Positions 56,558 to 63,942 of a stretch of 64,000 nt of DNA are shown piece by piece. The DNA comes from Sphingobacterium yanglingense (GTDB lineage Bacteria; Bacteroidota; Bacteroidia; Sphingobacteriales; Sphingobacteriaceae), in assembly GCF_004363245.1 (NCBI RefSeq), contig NZ_SNYV01000011.1, forward strand, positions 1,399,929-1,463,928, given 5' to 3'. Position 1 is the stretch's first letter. The number at the start of each line of letters is the position of its first letter. The notes beneath the pieces were generated by a model. The model saw nothing but the letters and a program-made list of their open reading frames with translations. It made no database searches and was not told the DNA's origin. The position numbers and the translations under genes were made by a program.

Positions 56558-56806
56558 TTATTTCTTGTTGTAACGAGTACGGAATTTATCGATACGTCCT
56601 GCTGTATCAACCAATTTCATCTTACCAGTATAGAAAGGGTGCGATGTATGAGAAATCTCCAATTTAACCAATGGATACTCATTACCATCTTCCCAAGTGA
56701 TTGTTTCTTTAGTATCTACACATGATTTAGTTACAAAAGCATAGTCATTTGACATGTCTTTAAAAACAACTAATCTGTAGTTTGATGGATGCAAATCTTT
56801 TTTCAT
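56558..56806 (-). CDS. rpmE2: 50S ribosomal protein L31, type B
   Basis: 82 residues, the length of type B L31 (about 80-90). It has no zinc-binding CxxC pair, which type A has. Core: [18 protein letters not shown] and [20 protein letters not shown]. This Zn-free form suits zinc limitation, but many Bacteroidota have only this one. A perfect minus-strand -7 box lies 42 bp upstream. Confidence 0.95.
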   Translation of the reverse strand: MKKDLHPSNYRLVVFKDMSNDYAFVTKSCVDTKETITWEDGNEYPLVKLEISHTSHPFYTGKMKLVDTAGRIDKFRTRYNKK

Positions 56807-56847
56807 TTTATCTTATGATTACTACTATATATTCAACAATTGAGGTG

Positions 56848-56855
56848 CAAAGATA
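56848..56855 (-). promoter_or_regulatory. -7 promoter box for rpmE2
   Basis: The minus strand reads TATCTTTG, a perfect match, with TTTTG about 20 nt upstream as -33 element. The leader would be about 36 nt. Confidence 0.7.
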
Positions 56856-57005
56856 ATCTATTTAACATCAAAATGCAAAATATTATTTATCCACACCCTA
56901 TTAATTATCCACCTATTAATAAAGCGAACCCTTAATAAGGGACAAAAGTAACAATATTTTAAAACATAAGAACATTATTAAATCTTTTTTTATCTACGTT
57001 TTTGC

Positions 57006-57013
57006 TATTTTTG
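57006..57013 (+). promoter_or_regulatory. -7 promoter box for lysS
   Basis: TATTTTTG matches TAnnTTTG; the predicted transcript has about 95 nt of leader before the ATG at 57113. No clear -33 TTG is seen at the right distance. Confidence 0.5.
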
Positions 57014-57112
57014 CTCTTTAAACACAATCCTCCTTAAACAAAGTAACATATAGGTGTGATTGAGTTTTTCAGGGCCAAACGGCTCACATACATTTCTCAA
57101 AAAAAAGAACAA

Positions 57113-58819
57113 ATGAGTATTGCATTATCCGAACAGGAATTACAGCGTAGACAAAATCTACAAGGCATTATTGACCTAGGTATTAACCCCTTCCCTGCCG
57201 ATGAATTCAAGGTGAATGTTACTGCTGCTGACATATTGGAAAACTACGAGCGCGATAAGATCAACTATAAGCATATTTCGATCGCTGGCCGTATTATGAG
57301 CCGCCGCATTATGGGAAATGCATCTTTCATCGAACTGCAAGACACTACTGGACGCATCCAGGTATATGTAAAAAGAGATGACCTTTGCCCTGGAGAAGAC
57401 AAATCCTTATACAATACACTATTTAAAAAACTTTTAGACATTGGTGATATCATCGGTATCGAAGGCTTTGTATTCACAACACAAAGTGGTGAAATATCTG
57501 TACATGCAGAGAAACTAACTGTACTCACCAAATCTTTACGTCCTCTTCCTGTAGTAAAAGAAGCCGAAGGCAAAACTTTTGATGCTTTTACCGATCCAGA
57601 ACAACGCTACAGAATGCGTTATGTAGATTTGATCGTAAACGCACAGAACAAAGATATATTTGTCAAACGTACGAAGCTTTTTAACGCCATGCGTCAATTT
57701 TTCAACGATGCCGGCTATATGGAAGTAGAAACTCCCGTATTACAAGCTATCCCGGGAGGAGCAGCAGCAAGACCTTTCATCACACATCACAATGCTCTAG
57801 ATATTCCATTATATCTACGTATTGCCAATGAATTGTACTTAAAGCGTCTAATTGTTGGTGGATTTGATGGAGTATACGAGTTTTCCAAAAACTTCAGAAA
57901 CGAAGGAATGGACCGTACGCACAATCCAGAATTCACCGCGATGGAAATATATGTAGCCTACAAAGACTACAATTGGATGATGGATTTCACGGAAAGACTT
58001 TTAGAACATTGCGCTCAACAGGTCAATGGCAACACCAAAACAGTATTTGGCGAACATCAAATTGACTTCAAAGCGCCATATCCACGCGTCACCATGACTG
58101 ATGCCATCAAACAGTTTACAGGTTTTGACATCACAGGAAAGACCGAAGATGAAATCCGTACCGCTGCGAAAGGAATGGGGATCGACGTAAACGATACAAT
58201 GGGCAAAGGCAAGCTGATCGATGAAATCTTTGGCGAAAAATGCGAAGGGAACTTCATTCAACCGACATTCATTACGGACTACCCTGTTGAAATGTCTCCG
58301 CTCACAAAGAAACACCGCAATAATCCAGAACTGACGGAACGTTTCGAACTAATGATCTGCGGAAAGGAAGTAGCCAATGCCTATTCGGAGTTGAATGACC
58401 CTATTGACCAACGCGAACGCTTTGAAGAGCAACTACGTCTTTCAGAAAACGGAGATGACGAAGCGATGTTTATTGACCAAGACTTTCTTAGAGCACTAGA
58501 GTACGGCATGCCTCCAACTTCCGGACTTGGTATCGGTATGGATAGGCTCATCATGTTCCTAACGAACAATGCTTCCATACAAGAAGTTCTCTTCTTCCCA
58601 CAGATGCGTCCTGAGAAAAAAGAGGCAACAATAGAACTAGGCCCTGACGAAAAAGCGGTATTAAACCTGCTATCCGAAGACCGGAAATCCTTAGCTGAAA
58701 TCAAAGAGCAATCTGGACTAAGCGGCAAGAAATGGGATAATGCAACGAAAAGCTTGAGACAGAAGGATCTTATAGATATCATCATCGAAGGCGACAACAA
58801 ATACATCACAAAGAAGTAG
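57113..58819 (+). CDS. lysS: Lysine-tRNA ligase (class II) with C-terminal extension
   Basis: 568 residues from ATG 57113 (an upstream alternative start at 57056 adds 19 poorly conserved residues). OB-fold anticodon-binding domain (FIELQDTTGRIQVYVKRD) then the class II core: motif 2 FRNEGMDRTHNPEF and motif 3 GLGIGMDRLIMFL. After the normal end of bacterial LysRS (FFPQMRPE) there are about 65 extra residues (LGPDEKAVLNLLSEDRKSLA and onwards) that look like a winged-helix domain. The role of the extension is unknown. A terminator follows. Confidence 0.95.
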   Translation: MSIALSEQELQRRQNLQGIIDLGINPFPADEFKVNVTAADILENYERDKINYKHISIAGRIMSRRIMGNASFIELQDTTGRIQVYVKRDDLCPGEDKSLYNTLFKKLLDIGDIIGIEGFVFTTQSGEISVHAEKLTVLTKSLRPLPVVKEAEGKTFDAFTDPEQRYRMRYVDLIVNAQNKDIFVKRTKLFNAMRQFFNDAGYMEVETPVLQAIPGGAAARPFITHHNALDIPLYLRIANELYLKRLIVGGFDGVYEFSKNFRNEGMDRTHNPEFTAMEIYVAYKDYNWMMDFTERLLEHCAQQVNGNTKTVFGEHQIDFKAPYPRVTMTDAIKQFTGFDITGKTEDEIRTAAKGMGIDVNDTMGKGKLIDEIFGEKCEGNFIQPTFITDYPVEMSPLTKKHRNNPELTERFELMICGKEVANAYSELNDPIDQRERFEEQLRLSENGDDEAMFIDQDFLRALEYGMPPTSGLGIGMDRLIMFLTNNASIQEVLFFPQMRPEKKEATIELGPDEKAVLNLLSEDRKSLAEIKEQSGLSGKKWDNATKSLRQKDLIDIIIEGDNKYITKK

Positions 58820-58825
58820 ATTAAC

Positions 58826-58859
58826 AAAAGCCGTGCTTTCTTCAAAAAGCACGGCTTTT
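58826..58859 (+). terminator. Intrinsic terminator of lysS
   Basis: AAAAGCCGTGCTTT (58826-58839) pairs with AAAGCACGGCTTTT (58846-58859), followed by T run. Confidence 0.9.
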
Positions 58860-58904
58860 TTTTACTAAACAACTTAATCGCAATAGAACCTCAGCACCGC
58901 CCCC

Positions 58905-59471
58905 ATGATAAGATTATTTTTATACAGCCTTTCCACTATCACCTTACTGCTATCAAGCTGTAACACCCCTCTAGAAAAAGGTGAAATACTACCATTTTCA
59001 GATGCAGGTGCTGTTTGGGAAAACCTTCATATGAAAAATGATTTTCATGAAAAGCGCATCGCACTAAAAGGATACATCGATCTCGAAAACCTCAGAATAC
59101 AAGGGAAAGAGTTGCATTGCCAATTGGTAGACAAAGAAGGAAAACACCTATCACACCTCTTCATTAAGGAAAGCAACAAAAACTCCTTAAAACTGGATAT
59201 AAAAAACGAAGAAAAAGTGAATTACCTTCACTATATTGACATTGATTACCCTAACAGCTACATACTGGACAACGAAGGAAAAAGTCTACCACTAACCCAA
59301 AACGTATTGGTTTCCTTTGATATAAAATACAGTAAAAACGCAAAGACAGATTCATTTGTCCTATCAGAAGCTACGGAAGATGGAGCACATCCTTTCTTTA
59401 AAGAATTTGCAAAAAAGGGACAACAGTATTATTTTTTTCACGCGGACAACATTCGGATCGACAAAATATAG
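58905..59471 (+). CDS. Putative lipoprotein, unknown function
   Basis: 188 residues with a lipoprotein signal (YSLSTITLLLSSCN, Cys19). The rest is a soluble beta-rich sequence with many Lys and Asp residues (KRIALKGYIDLENLRIQGKEL, DIDYPNSYILDNEGKSLP); no catalytic motif is seen. I do not recognise a family. It is separated from lysS by a terminator and precedes the DUF4397 lipoprotein gene by 124 bp in the same direction. Confidence 0.7.
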   Translation: MIRLFLYSLSTITLLLSSCNTPLEKGEILPFSDAGAVWENLHMKNDFHEKRIALKGYIDLENLRIQGKELHCQLVDKEGKHLSHLFIKESNKNSLKLDIKNEEKVNYLHYIDIDYPNSYILDNEGKSLPLTQNVLVSFDIKYSKNAKTDSFVLSEATEDGAHPFFKEFAKKGQQYYFFHADNIRIDKI

Positions 59472-59595
59472 CCTAATAGCCCCCCCTACAGATAGCCAAA
59501 GACCATTTCCCCAATAATAATTTTCATTTTTTTTTCTAACCTGTAGCTTTTTCCAAAAGCACACCGTTATAATCACATAACAAAGCAGAGAAAAT

Positions 59596-60306
59596 ATGAA
59601 AACACAAACTATTAAATTATTCTTCATTGCGCTTCTAAGTGTATCCGTCTTAAGTGGATGTCTTAAAGATAACGACGACATCAATAATATCCCCAGAGCA
59701 TCCCTCTATATGATCAACGCTTACACGCCAACCCCTTCTATATATCACATGGCGGACAACAACTACTTACAGTCTCCACACACGCCATTGGCATATAGCA
59801 GTTACGGCATACCACCAGCAAACTTATATGCAGGAAACCGAAAAATTAAAACCGTTTCCTCTGAAAATAAAGTTTTGATTGACACCGTGTATACCTTCAA
59901 AGACAGATCGTCTTACAGTTCCTTTGTATTTGGAACCGCAGAAAAACCAAAGCAGATCATAGCAGAAGACCAAAGTGTAGAAAACCTTGCCAACAAAACA
60001 GGTTTACGTTTCTTCCACCTGGCAAATAATATTTCAAAAGTCAACGTATACCTAAACAGCAAGGAAACCCCAATATACAAAGACAGAGTAATAGAAGATG
60101 TATTAACAGGTGAAAGTCTCAAAAATGCTAATTTTATAGCTCAAAATAGCGGAAAAACAAATATCATCATCACAGACGAGAACAACAATACACTGGTCGA
60201 ACGTTCAGAGAATCTTGAAGCAGGAAGATACTACAGTATTATTCTAACAGGCGACAAGAACTCCACAAAAACACCACTATACCTCGGCATAGTAAAACAA
60301 TACTAA
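59596..60306 (+). CDS. DUF4397 domain lipoprotein
   Basis: 236 residues: lipoprotein signal ending VLSGCLKD, then a DUF4397-like immunoglobulin-type beta domain starting RASLYMINAYTPTPSIY and continuing LRFFHLANNISKVNVYL. DUF4397 proteins are surface or periplasmic lipoproteins of Bacteroidota with unknown role, often in adhesion or nutrient loci. It is monocistronic here and is followed by two hairpins. Confidence 0.85.
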   Translation: MKTQTIKLFFIALLSVSVLSGCLKDNDDINNIPRASLYMINAYTPTPSIYHMADNNYLQSPHTPLAYSSYGIPPANLYAGNRKIKTVSSENKVLIDTVYTFKDRSSYSSFVFGTAEKPKQIIAEDQSVENLANKTGLRFFHLANNISKVNVYLNSKETPIYKDRVIEDVLTGESLKNANFIAQNSGKTNIIITDENNNTLVERSENLEAGRYYSIILTGDKNSTKTPLYLGIVKQY

Positions 60307-60350
60307 GAATCCATTTTTTCTGAAAGTATATGTTTTCAAAGGTCATCAAG

Positions 60351-60441
60351 AACTTTCATGCCTGTTGTTCATTCAAAAGGAATCATGAAAGTTTTAATTT
60401 AATAGGAGAGGGTATGTCTTTGTCTGACATACCCTTTTTTT
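60351..60441 (+). terminator. Tandem hairpins after the DUF4397 gene (terminator, possible small RNA)
   Basis: AACTTTCATG (60351-60360) pairs with CATGAAAGTT (60384-60393) around a 23-nt loop, then GGGTATGTC (60410-60418) pairs with GACATACCC (60426-60434) with a 7-nt loop and seven T. The second is a strong terminator. The first is a long stem with a large loop and could be part of a 3' UTR-derived RNA. Confidence 0.7.
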
Positions 60442-60500
60442 GTATTAGCCTCCTACTAAACAGAAAAAACCACTAAAGTTCTGCTATTGGACCTCTCACG

Positions 60501-60686
60501 TCATCGTCGAGAGGTAAGTTTTTTAAACAAACACAAAGGATCTTCACTTCCCCGGATGAGGAGCGCCGGAATCTTGATGCTATCCAGCATATCCGTACTG
60601 TCCGTTCGAGATACCAGCGCTAGCAAGGTAGCACATATCAATTGAATCGAATTTCGTCGAATACTACTTTTAATGATAGTCTCCAT
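60501..60686 (-). pseudogene. Remnant of an alpha/beta hydrolase
   Basis: A 61-codon frame whose middle (DSTDMLDSIKIPALLIRGSEDPL) reads like the acid-loop region of 3-oxoadipate-enol-lactonase-type alpha/beta hydrolases, where IPxLLIxGxEDxL is the rule. The nucleophile elbow and oxyanion hole, and the catalytic histidine after the acid, are missing. The frame begins within a 12-bp direct repeat shared with the end of the endolysin-like gene. It is best seen as a decayed fragment left by rearrangement. The identification rests on about 20 residues. Confidence 0.5.
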
Positions 60687-60711
60687 ACTAAATACTAGGT
60701 ACTAAATACTA
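60686..60711. repeat. 12-bp direct repeat at the edge of the accessory cassette
   Basis: TACTAAATACTA occurs at 60686-60697 and again at 60700-60711, separated by GG. One copy covers the start codon side of the hydrolase remnant, the other holds the stop of the endolysin-like gene. It could be a recombination scar or a simple slippage repeat. Confidence 0.6.
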
Positions 60712-61803
60712 CTCGACCCATTTCGCCACTGCATACACAGTTCTTAGATGTCTCCGTCGGGATTCGACACGATCGTTGCTGTTGCCTTCGATAGTGATCA
60801 GGTAATCCTTAGACAATTCTTTAATCAAGCCTACGTGATTGATACGTTTGGCTTTGGCTCCATATATTCCGAACACGTCGGCTGGCCTAGCTTTATCTTT
60901 AGCGATCTGCCTAGCTTTGGGAAACAATGCCGGAGACCAAGGGCTACGTGGAACCTCAAGTCCAGCCTGCCCATAGCACCAAGAGACAAATGCAGCACAC
61001 CATTCGTGATGTGGGCCTAGGTTTGTGTAACGGAGATATTCTTCAACACGAGGCCCGTCATTATGCCCTGTGGCTTCGTGAACGCCAAGTTCAGCAGAAG
61101 CAATGTTAATGATCTTGATTCTGTCCTCATTGGCGGACTGCCTAGGCACTTTCCCTTGATAGAAAGTGCCGCAAAGATCAAGACTGTTTACCCTATGTTC
61201 ATCAAGCCTTCGTAAAGCAACACAGGCGGGTCCCAAGGTCTCCTGCCCTCCTATTCCCCCCTTCGACTGGGACTCCTGACCTAATGCAAAATATACAGCC
61301 TTGCGATTTGTAGCTTTACGGCCTTGATCTCCATATGCTAAAAGGTCATCCTTAATGGCAAGCTGCTTCACAGGCGACATTATTTCTAATTGTAAGGAAG
61401 TACTAGCATTATCTAGATAAATTGGCCTAGGTTGCGCAAGGCGTAAAGAATTGTCGATTATTTCTGATAAGCAATCAGACTTGTTTGATCCCGATTTATC
61501 GGGAGAGTTTGTCTTATTGCCAGAAATAAGAAGACAATTTAGCCGAGCAACCAAGCCTTGACCTTTTGGTTCCTTTTCTGTCAAGAGAAAAGGAACTGGC
61601 CCCGCCGCGGCTACAGAGCGGCATAAAAATCTATTATAGTTAAGCCCTGTAAAGTCTGTAGATATCTCCATGACGGTCCCCGATGCATCAAGACACAGCG
61701 ACATGAAGGGACAACGTGAGCTTAAAACACTACTACCATCACCATTATCACTGCATAAAGCAATAAAAAGAAAACCGAGAAATAAATAATACATTGTTGC
61801 CAT
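60709..61803 (-). CDS. TIGR02594-type endolysin-like protein (start uncertain)
   Basis: The open frame has 364 codons, but only the C-terminal 140 or so look like protein: IINIASAELGVHEATGHNDG, then EWCAAFVSWCYGQAG (Cys and the paired His in INHVGLIKELS) is the TIGR02594 family, an NlpC/P60- or CHAP-like cell-wall hydrolase common in phage-like loci. A GTG at 61149 gives 146 residues, the normal length. The first 220 codons overlap the upstream gene by 82 bp and contain palindromes (61569-61596, 61489-61504 and 61147-61172), so they are probably not coding or are a decayed spacer. It is the last gene of the FN3-membrane protein-hydrolase cassette. Confidence 0.7.
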   Translation of the reverse strand: MATMYYLFLGFLFIALCSDNGDGSSVLSSRCPFMSLCLDASGTVMEISTDFTGLNYNRFLCRSVAAAGPVPFLLTEKEPKGQGLVARLNCLLISGNKTNSPDKSGSNKSDCLSEIIDNSLRLAQPRPIYLDNASTSLQLEIMSPVKQLAIKDDLLAYGDQGRKATNRKAVYFALGQESQSKGGIGGQETLGPACVALRRLDEHRVNSLDLCGTFYQGKVPRQSANEDRIKIINIASAELGVHEATGHNDGPRVEEYLRYTNLGPHHEWCAAFVSWCYGQAGLEVPRSPWSPALFPKARQIAKDKARPADVFGIYGAKAKRINHVGLIKELSKDYLITIEGNSNDRVESRRRHLRTVYAVAKWVE

Positions 61804-62108
61804 GATGTCAATTGGTTAAAATGTTGTCCAAACTGTTTACGAAAAGATTTAAAGGGGCTCCATAGGAGCTCCTGCAGCCATATACTGATATAGATAGCGA
61901 GCCATCCTACCAGTAGGCCAAATACCGCCACCGTCAGGATACCAAAATCCAGCACACCTATAGCCGGGTCTATCAATTGTAGGATGACCGATATACCTAT
62001 CCATCCGATGATTAGAAATAGAAAGCCAAAGAACAGCTTTTCTTTTAATGTGAGTTCCTCCCGCCAGCCCTGGGCCAACCATGAAGGATTATTTGTTAGT
62101 GTTGTCAT
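61722..62108 (-). CDS. Three-helix membrane protein, holin-like
   Basis: 128 residues. An N-terminal soluble part (NPSWLAQGWREELTLKEK) is followed by a hydrophobic region LFFGFLFLIIGWIGISVIL, a second (FGILTVAVFGLLVGWLAIY) and a third at the C-terminus (CIIYFSVFFLLLYAVIMVM). Size, topology and its place between an FN3 gene and a cell-wall hydrolase gene suggest a holin or holin-like pore, but no holin family is recognised. It overlaps the long open frame of the hydrolase by 82 bp. Confidence 0.7.
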   Translation of the reverse strand: MTTLTNNPSWLAQGWREELTLKEKLFFGFLFLIIGWIGISVILQLIDPAIGVLDFGILTVAVFGLLVGWLAIYISIWLQELLWSPFKSFRKQFGQHFNQLTSWQQCIIYFSVFFLLLYAVIMVMVVVF

Positions 62109-62242
62109 GTTATAAAAAAGTTATGTAGTGATTCCCGACTATGTCGGGACTTCGTTGCACTACGCAAGTGAACGAGTTATCCAGTTTTAATAAAGGGGGC
62201 GAATACGCATATCCGCCCTTCCTATAATTAACCATTGATGAT

Positions 62243-62875
62243 TTACCTCGCTTTCAGAGAGAAGACATCCGACCAATCTCCGATACCTTTTTTATTGCGG
62301 GCACGTACGCGCAGGTAGTAGGTTCTGTCAGGCACCGTAGGCGCATACATATTGCCTCGACTGCTACCTGTCTGGAAAGTTTCCTTCCATATCGGAACAC
62401 CATCATCATCTACACCATCTGCAATCTGGTATTCGTAAATCAGCGCCTCCTTCTGTGGTTTGAATTTGATATCCATCTGATTCTGCTGTTTACCATCGAC
62501 CAACATTCCACCTGTCACCTTGTTCGGCACCTGCGCCTCCTTTGGATCAGCTTCAAGTTGCAGTCCAGAGCTCAACAGTTTAGAGCGCGAACCATCCGAC
62601 ATCTTATTGACATAAAAAGCGATATCCCTCAAGCTAGCAGCCAATACACCTTTAGCATCATTCTTTTCGGAAATCTCTAACAGACTTCCTCCTCTACTTG
62701 CCACCTGCCACTTTTCTCTAAAATCGACCATCTGTGTACTCAGCTCAGTCAGTTCGATCGGCGGATCCGTAAAAACAGCGTGATCTGTAAGGCAGTCCAA
62801 TACCTTCCCGACCAGGGTATTCAACTCATCATCTTTGAACCCCGAATAATCTAGCAATACTCTTTTTGTACGCAT
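62243..62875 (-). CDS. Fibronectin type III domain protein
   Basis: 210 residues. The N-terminal 110 residues are helical and carry no known motif (RVLLDYSGFKDDELNTLVGK); the C-terminal 90 form a fibronectin type III domain ending RTYYLRVRARNKKGIGDWSD. There is no signal peptide. Such proteins recur in Sphingobacteriaceae with a small membrane protein and a TIGR02594 protein. The role is unknown. A promoter box at 62952-62959 and four phased ACTGAGA boxes lie upstream. Confidence 0.8.
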   Translation of the reverse strand: MRTKRVLLDYSGFKDDELNTLVGKVLDCLTDHAVFTDPPIELTELSTQMVDFREKWQVASRGGSLLEISEKNDAKGVLAASLRDIAFYVNKMSDGSRSKLLSSGLQLEADPKEAQVPNKVTGGMLVDGKQQNQMDIKFKPQKEALIYEYQIADGVDDDGVPIWKETFQTGSSRGNMYAPTVPDRTYYLRVRARNKKGIGDWSDVFSLKAR

Positions 62876-62951
62876 AACTGTAATGTTTTTTTGGAAATAT
62901 TCCCTGTGAATAAATTAATGAACACTGGTCGCCGCGGCCGACCTTATGACA

Positions 62952-62959
62952 CAAACATA
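62952..62959 (-). promoter_or_regulatory. -7 promoter box for the FN3/holin/hydrolase cassette
   Basis: The minus strand reads TATGTTTG, matching TAnnTTTG. The predicted start near 62945 gives a 70-nt leader with a GC-rich imperfect palindrome (GGTCGCCGCGGCCGACC, 62927-62943), unusual in this AT-rich area. Confidence 0.55.
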
Positions 62960-62984
62960 TCTCGGATTATTCCTAAAAAAACAG

Positions 62985-63065
62985 ACTGAGACGAACTGAG
63001 AGAAGCCTTCTTTCAAACTGATAAAATATAGGCCATACTGAGAGGAACGAGATACTGTACTGAGA
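62985..63065 (-). promoter_or_regulatory. Four helically phased ACTGAGA boxes
   Basis: ACTGAGA (TCTCAGT on the minus strand) occurs at 62985, 62995, 63037 and 63059. Start-to-start spacings are 10, 42 and 22 bp, close to 1, 4 and 2 turns of DNA. They lie just upstream of the promoter at 62952, as activator sites would, and between it and the 21-bp array. The binding protein is unknown; the HTH protein upstream is a candidate. Confidence 0.5.
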
Positions 63066-63073
63066 CCATCTAC

Positions 63074-63577
63074 ATTCAGTTGCCTTCAAAAAGGGAATGA
63101 TTATCGCCGGCAACCATTCCCTTTTTCACAACAAGTGCCCCCTTTTTAAGAAAAAGGAAGCACTTATCTGCAATTTACAGTCCCCATTGAGCAAAAAGGA
63201 GCACCTTATTACAAAAAACATTTTACCTCGTATGATATTACGTCCCCTTTTTAATACCAATCGAACGGTTTTACACAAATAGTGGTCACTTCCACAAAAA
63301 AACAAGTCACTATTTATCAGCCACATACACCTTCTTCACAAATAGCAGTTCCTATTTCAGAAAAAGGGATTACTTATTCAGAACAAGCAATCCCTTTTTA
63401 ATAACAAGTGTCCCCTTTTTACAAAATTCTATCTCCTTTATCTCAAAATGGATATCCTTTTTTTCAACAAGAAGGTCCTTCCTTGTTAAAAGGGTTCACT
63501 TTTTTAGGAAAAGTGAACCCTTATTCACTAAAAGCAATCACCAGCTATCAAGAACCAATCCCTTCTAGCCATCTTTT
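63074..63577 (-). repeat. Array of degenerate 21-bp tandem repeats (23-24 units)
   Basis: Read on the minus strand, 23 consecutive units of exactly 21 bp fill 63074-63556, and a 24th (63557-63577) overlaps the stop codon of the HTH gene. The unit has the form nCTTnTTnTG, AAAAA, GGG, then a variable tail. By my count position 3 is T in 19 of 23 units, position 15 is A in 20, position 16 is G in 20 and position 14 is A in 19. Neighbouring units often form hairpins, for example 63490-63503 with 63509-63522. All frames have stop codons. It fills the gap between the HTH gene and the FN3 cassette. No known repeat class fits. Confidence 0.8.
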
Positions 63578-63942
63578 AATCTATTTTTGAGCTTCTTAAA
63601 GGTCCAGGCCCCTTTTTCATGAGCCGGAATATGCTTCATGACTTCCTCCACATCACTAAACAGGTAGTAAGGCCTATTGCCCACCTTATTGACCGGATGG
63701 ATCAGCACATTTTTAATATTGCGGTAGAATGTAGCCTGCGACACTTCAAAATAATCTATGACCTCACTGACCGTTAGGTGTCTGGGCAACACATCAGGTT
63801 TTTGATCAGGTATTATAGGCTGTGGTTCGGTAGCATTACCTGCGACCGGGTACAAACGCCCCATTAACATCTCATTCTGCTGGCTCAACAAAGAATTCGT
63901 TTGGTTCTGTTGATCAATAATCTGTTGCAACATCTCTTTCAT
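63565..63942 (-). CDS. Helix-turn-helix protein with N-terminal coiled coil
   Basis: 125 residues from ATG 63942 (an upstream start at 63969 would add nine). The first 30 residues are a Gln-rich coiled coil (LQQIIDQQNQTNSLLSQQNE), then a Pro-rich linker, then an excisionase/MerR-type HTH (RHLTVSEVIDYFEVSQATFYRNIK) with a wing (NRPYYLFSDVEEVMK) and a basic C-terminus. It is probably a multimeric DNA-binding protein. Its stop codon lies in the first unit of the 21-bp array, and the lysis-like cassette follows on the same strand, so it may bind that array. No family name is recognised. Confidence 0.75.
   Translation of the reverse strand: MKEMLQQIIDQQNQTNSLLSQQNEMLMGRLYPVAGNATEPQPIIPDQKPDVLPRHLTVSEVIDYFEVSQATFYRNIKNVLIHPVNKVGNRPYYLFSDVEEVMKHIPAHEKGAWTFKKLKNRLKDG

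Noticed and set aside
58381..58872. 163-codon minus-strand frame inside lysS
   Set aside because: Antisense shadow of a strongly conserved gene, rich in Ser and Phe, without start context.
63074..63577. CRISPR array, TIGR-type array or retron RNA
   Set aside because: There is no constant repeat alternating with unique spacers, no Cas, Tas or reverse transcriptase gene in the window, and units are directly tandem with a fixed 21-bp period.
63097..63590. Small open frames over the 21-bp array on both strands
   Set aside because: They are by-products of the 21-bp (seven-codon) period. All frames are broken by stops, and TGA is part of the unit consensus in one frame.
60709..63942. Complete prophage
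   Set aside because: Only lysis-like genes and one HTH gene are present. No integrase, terminase, capsid or tail gene is seen up to the window edge, though more may lie beyond it.
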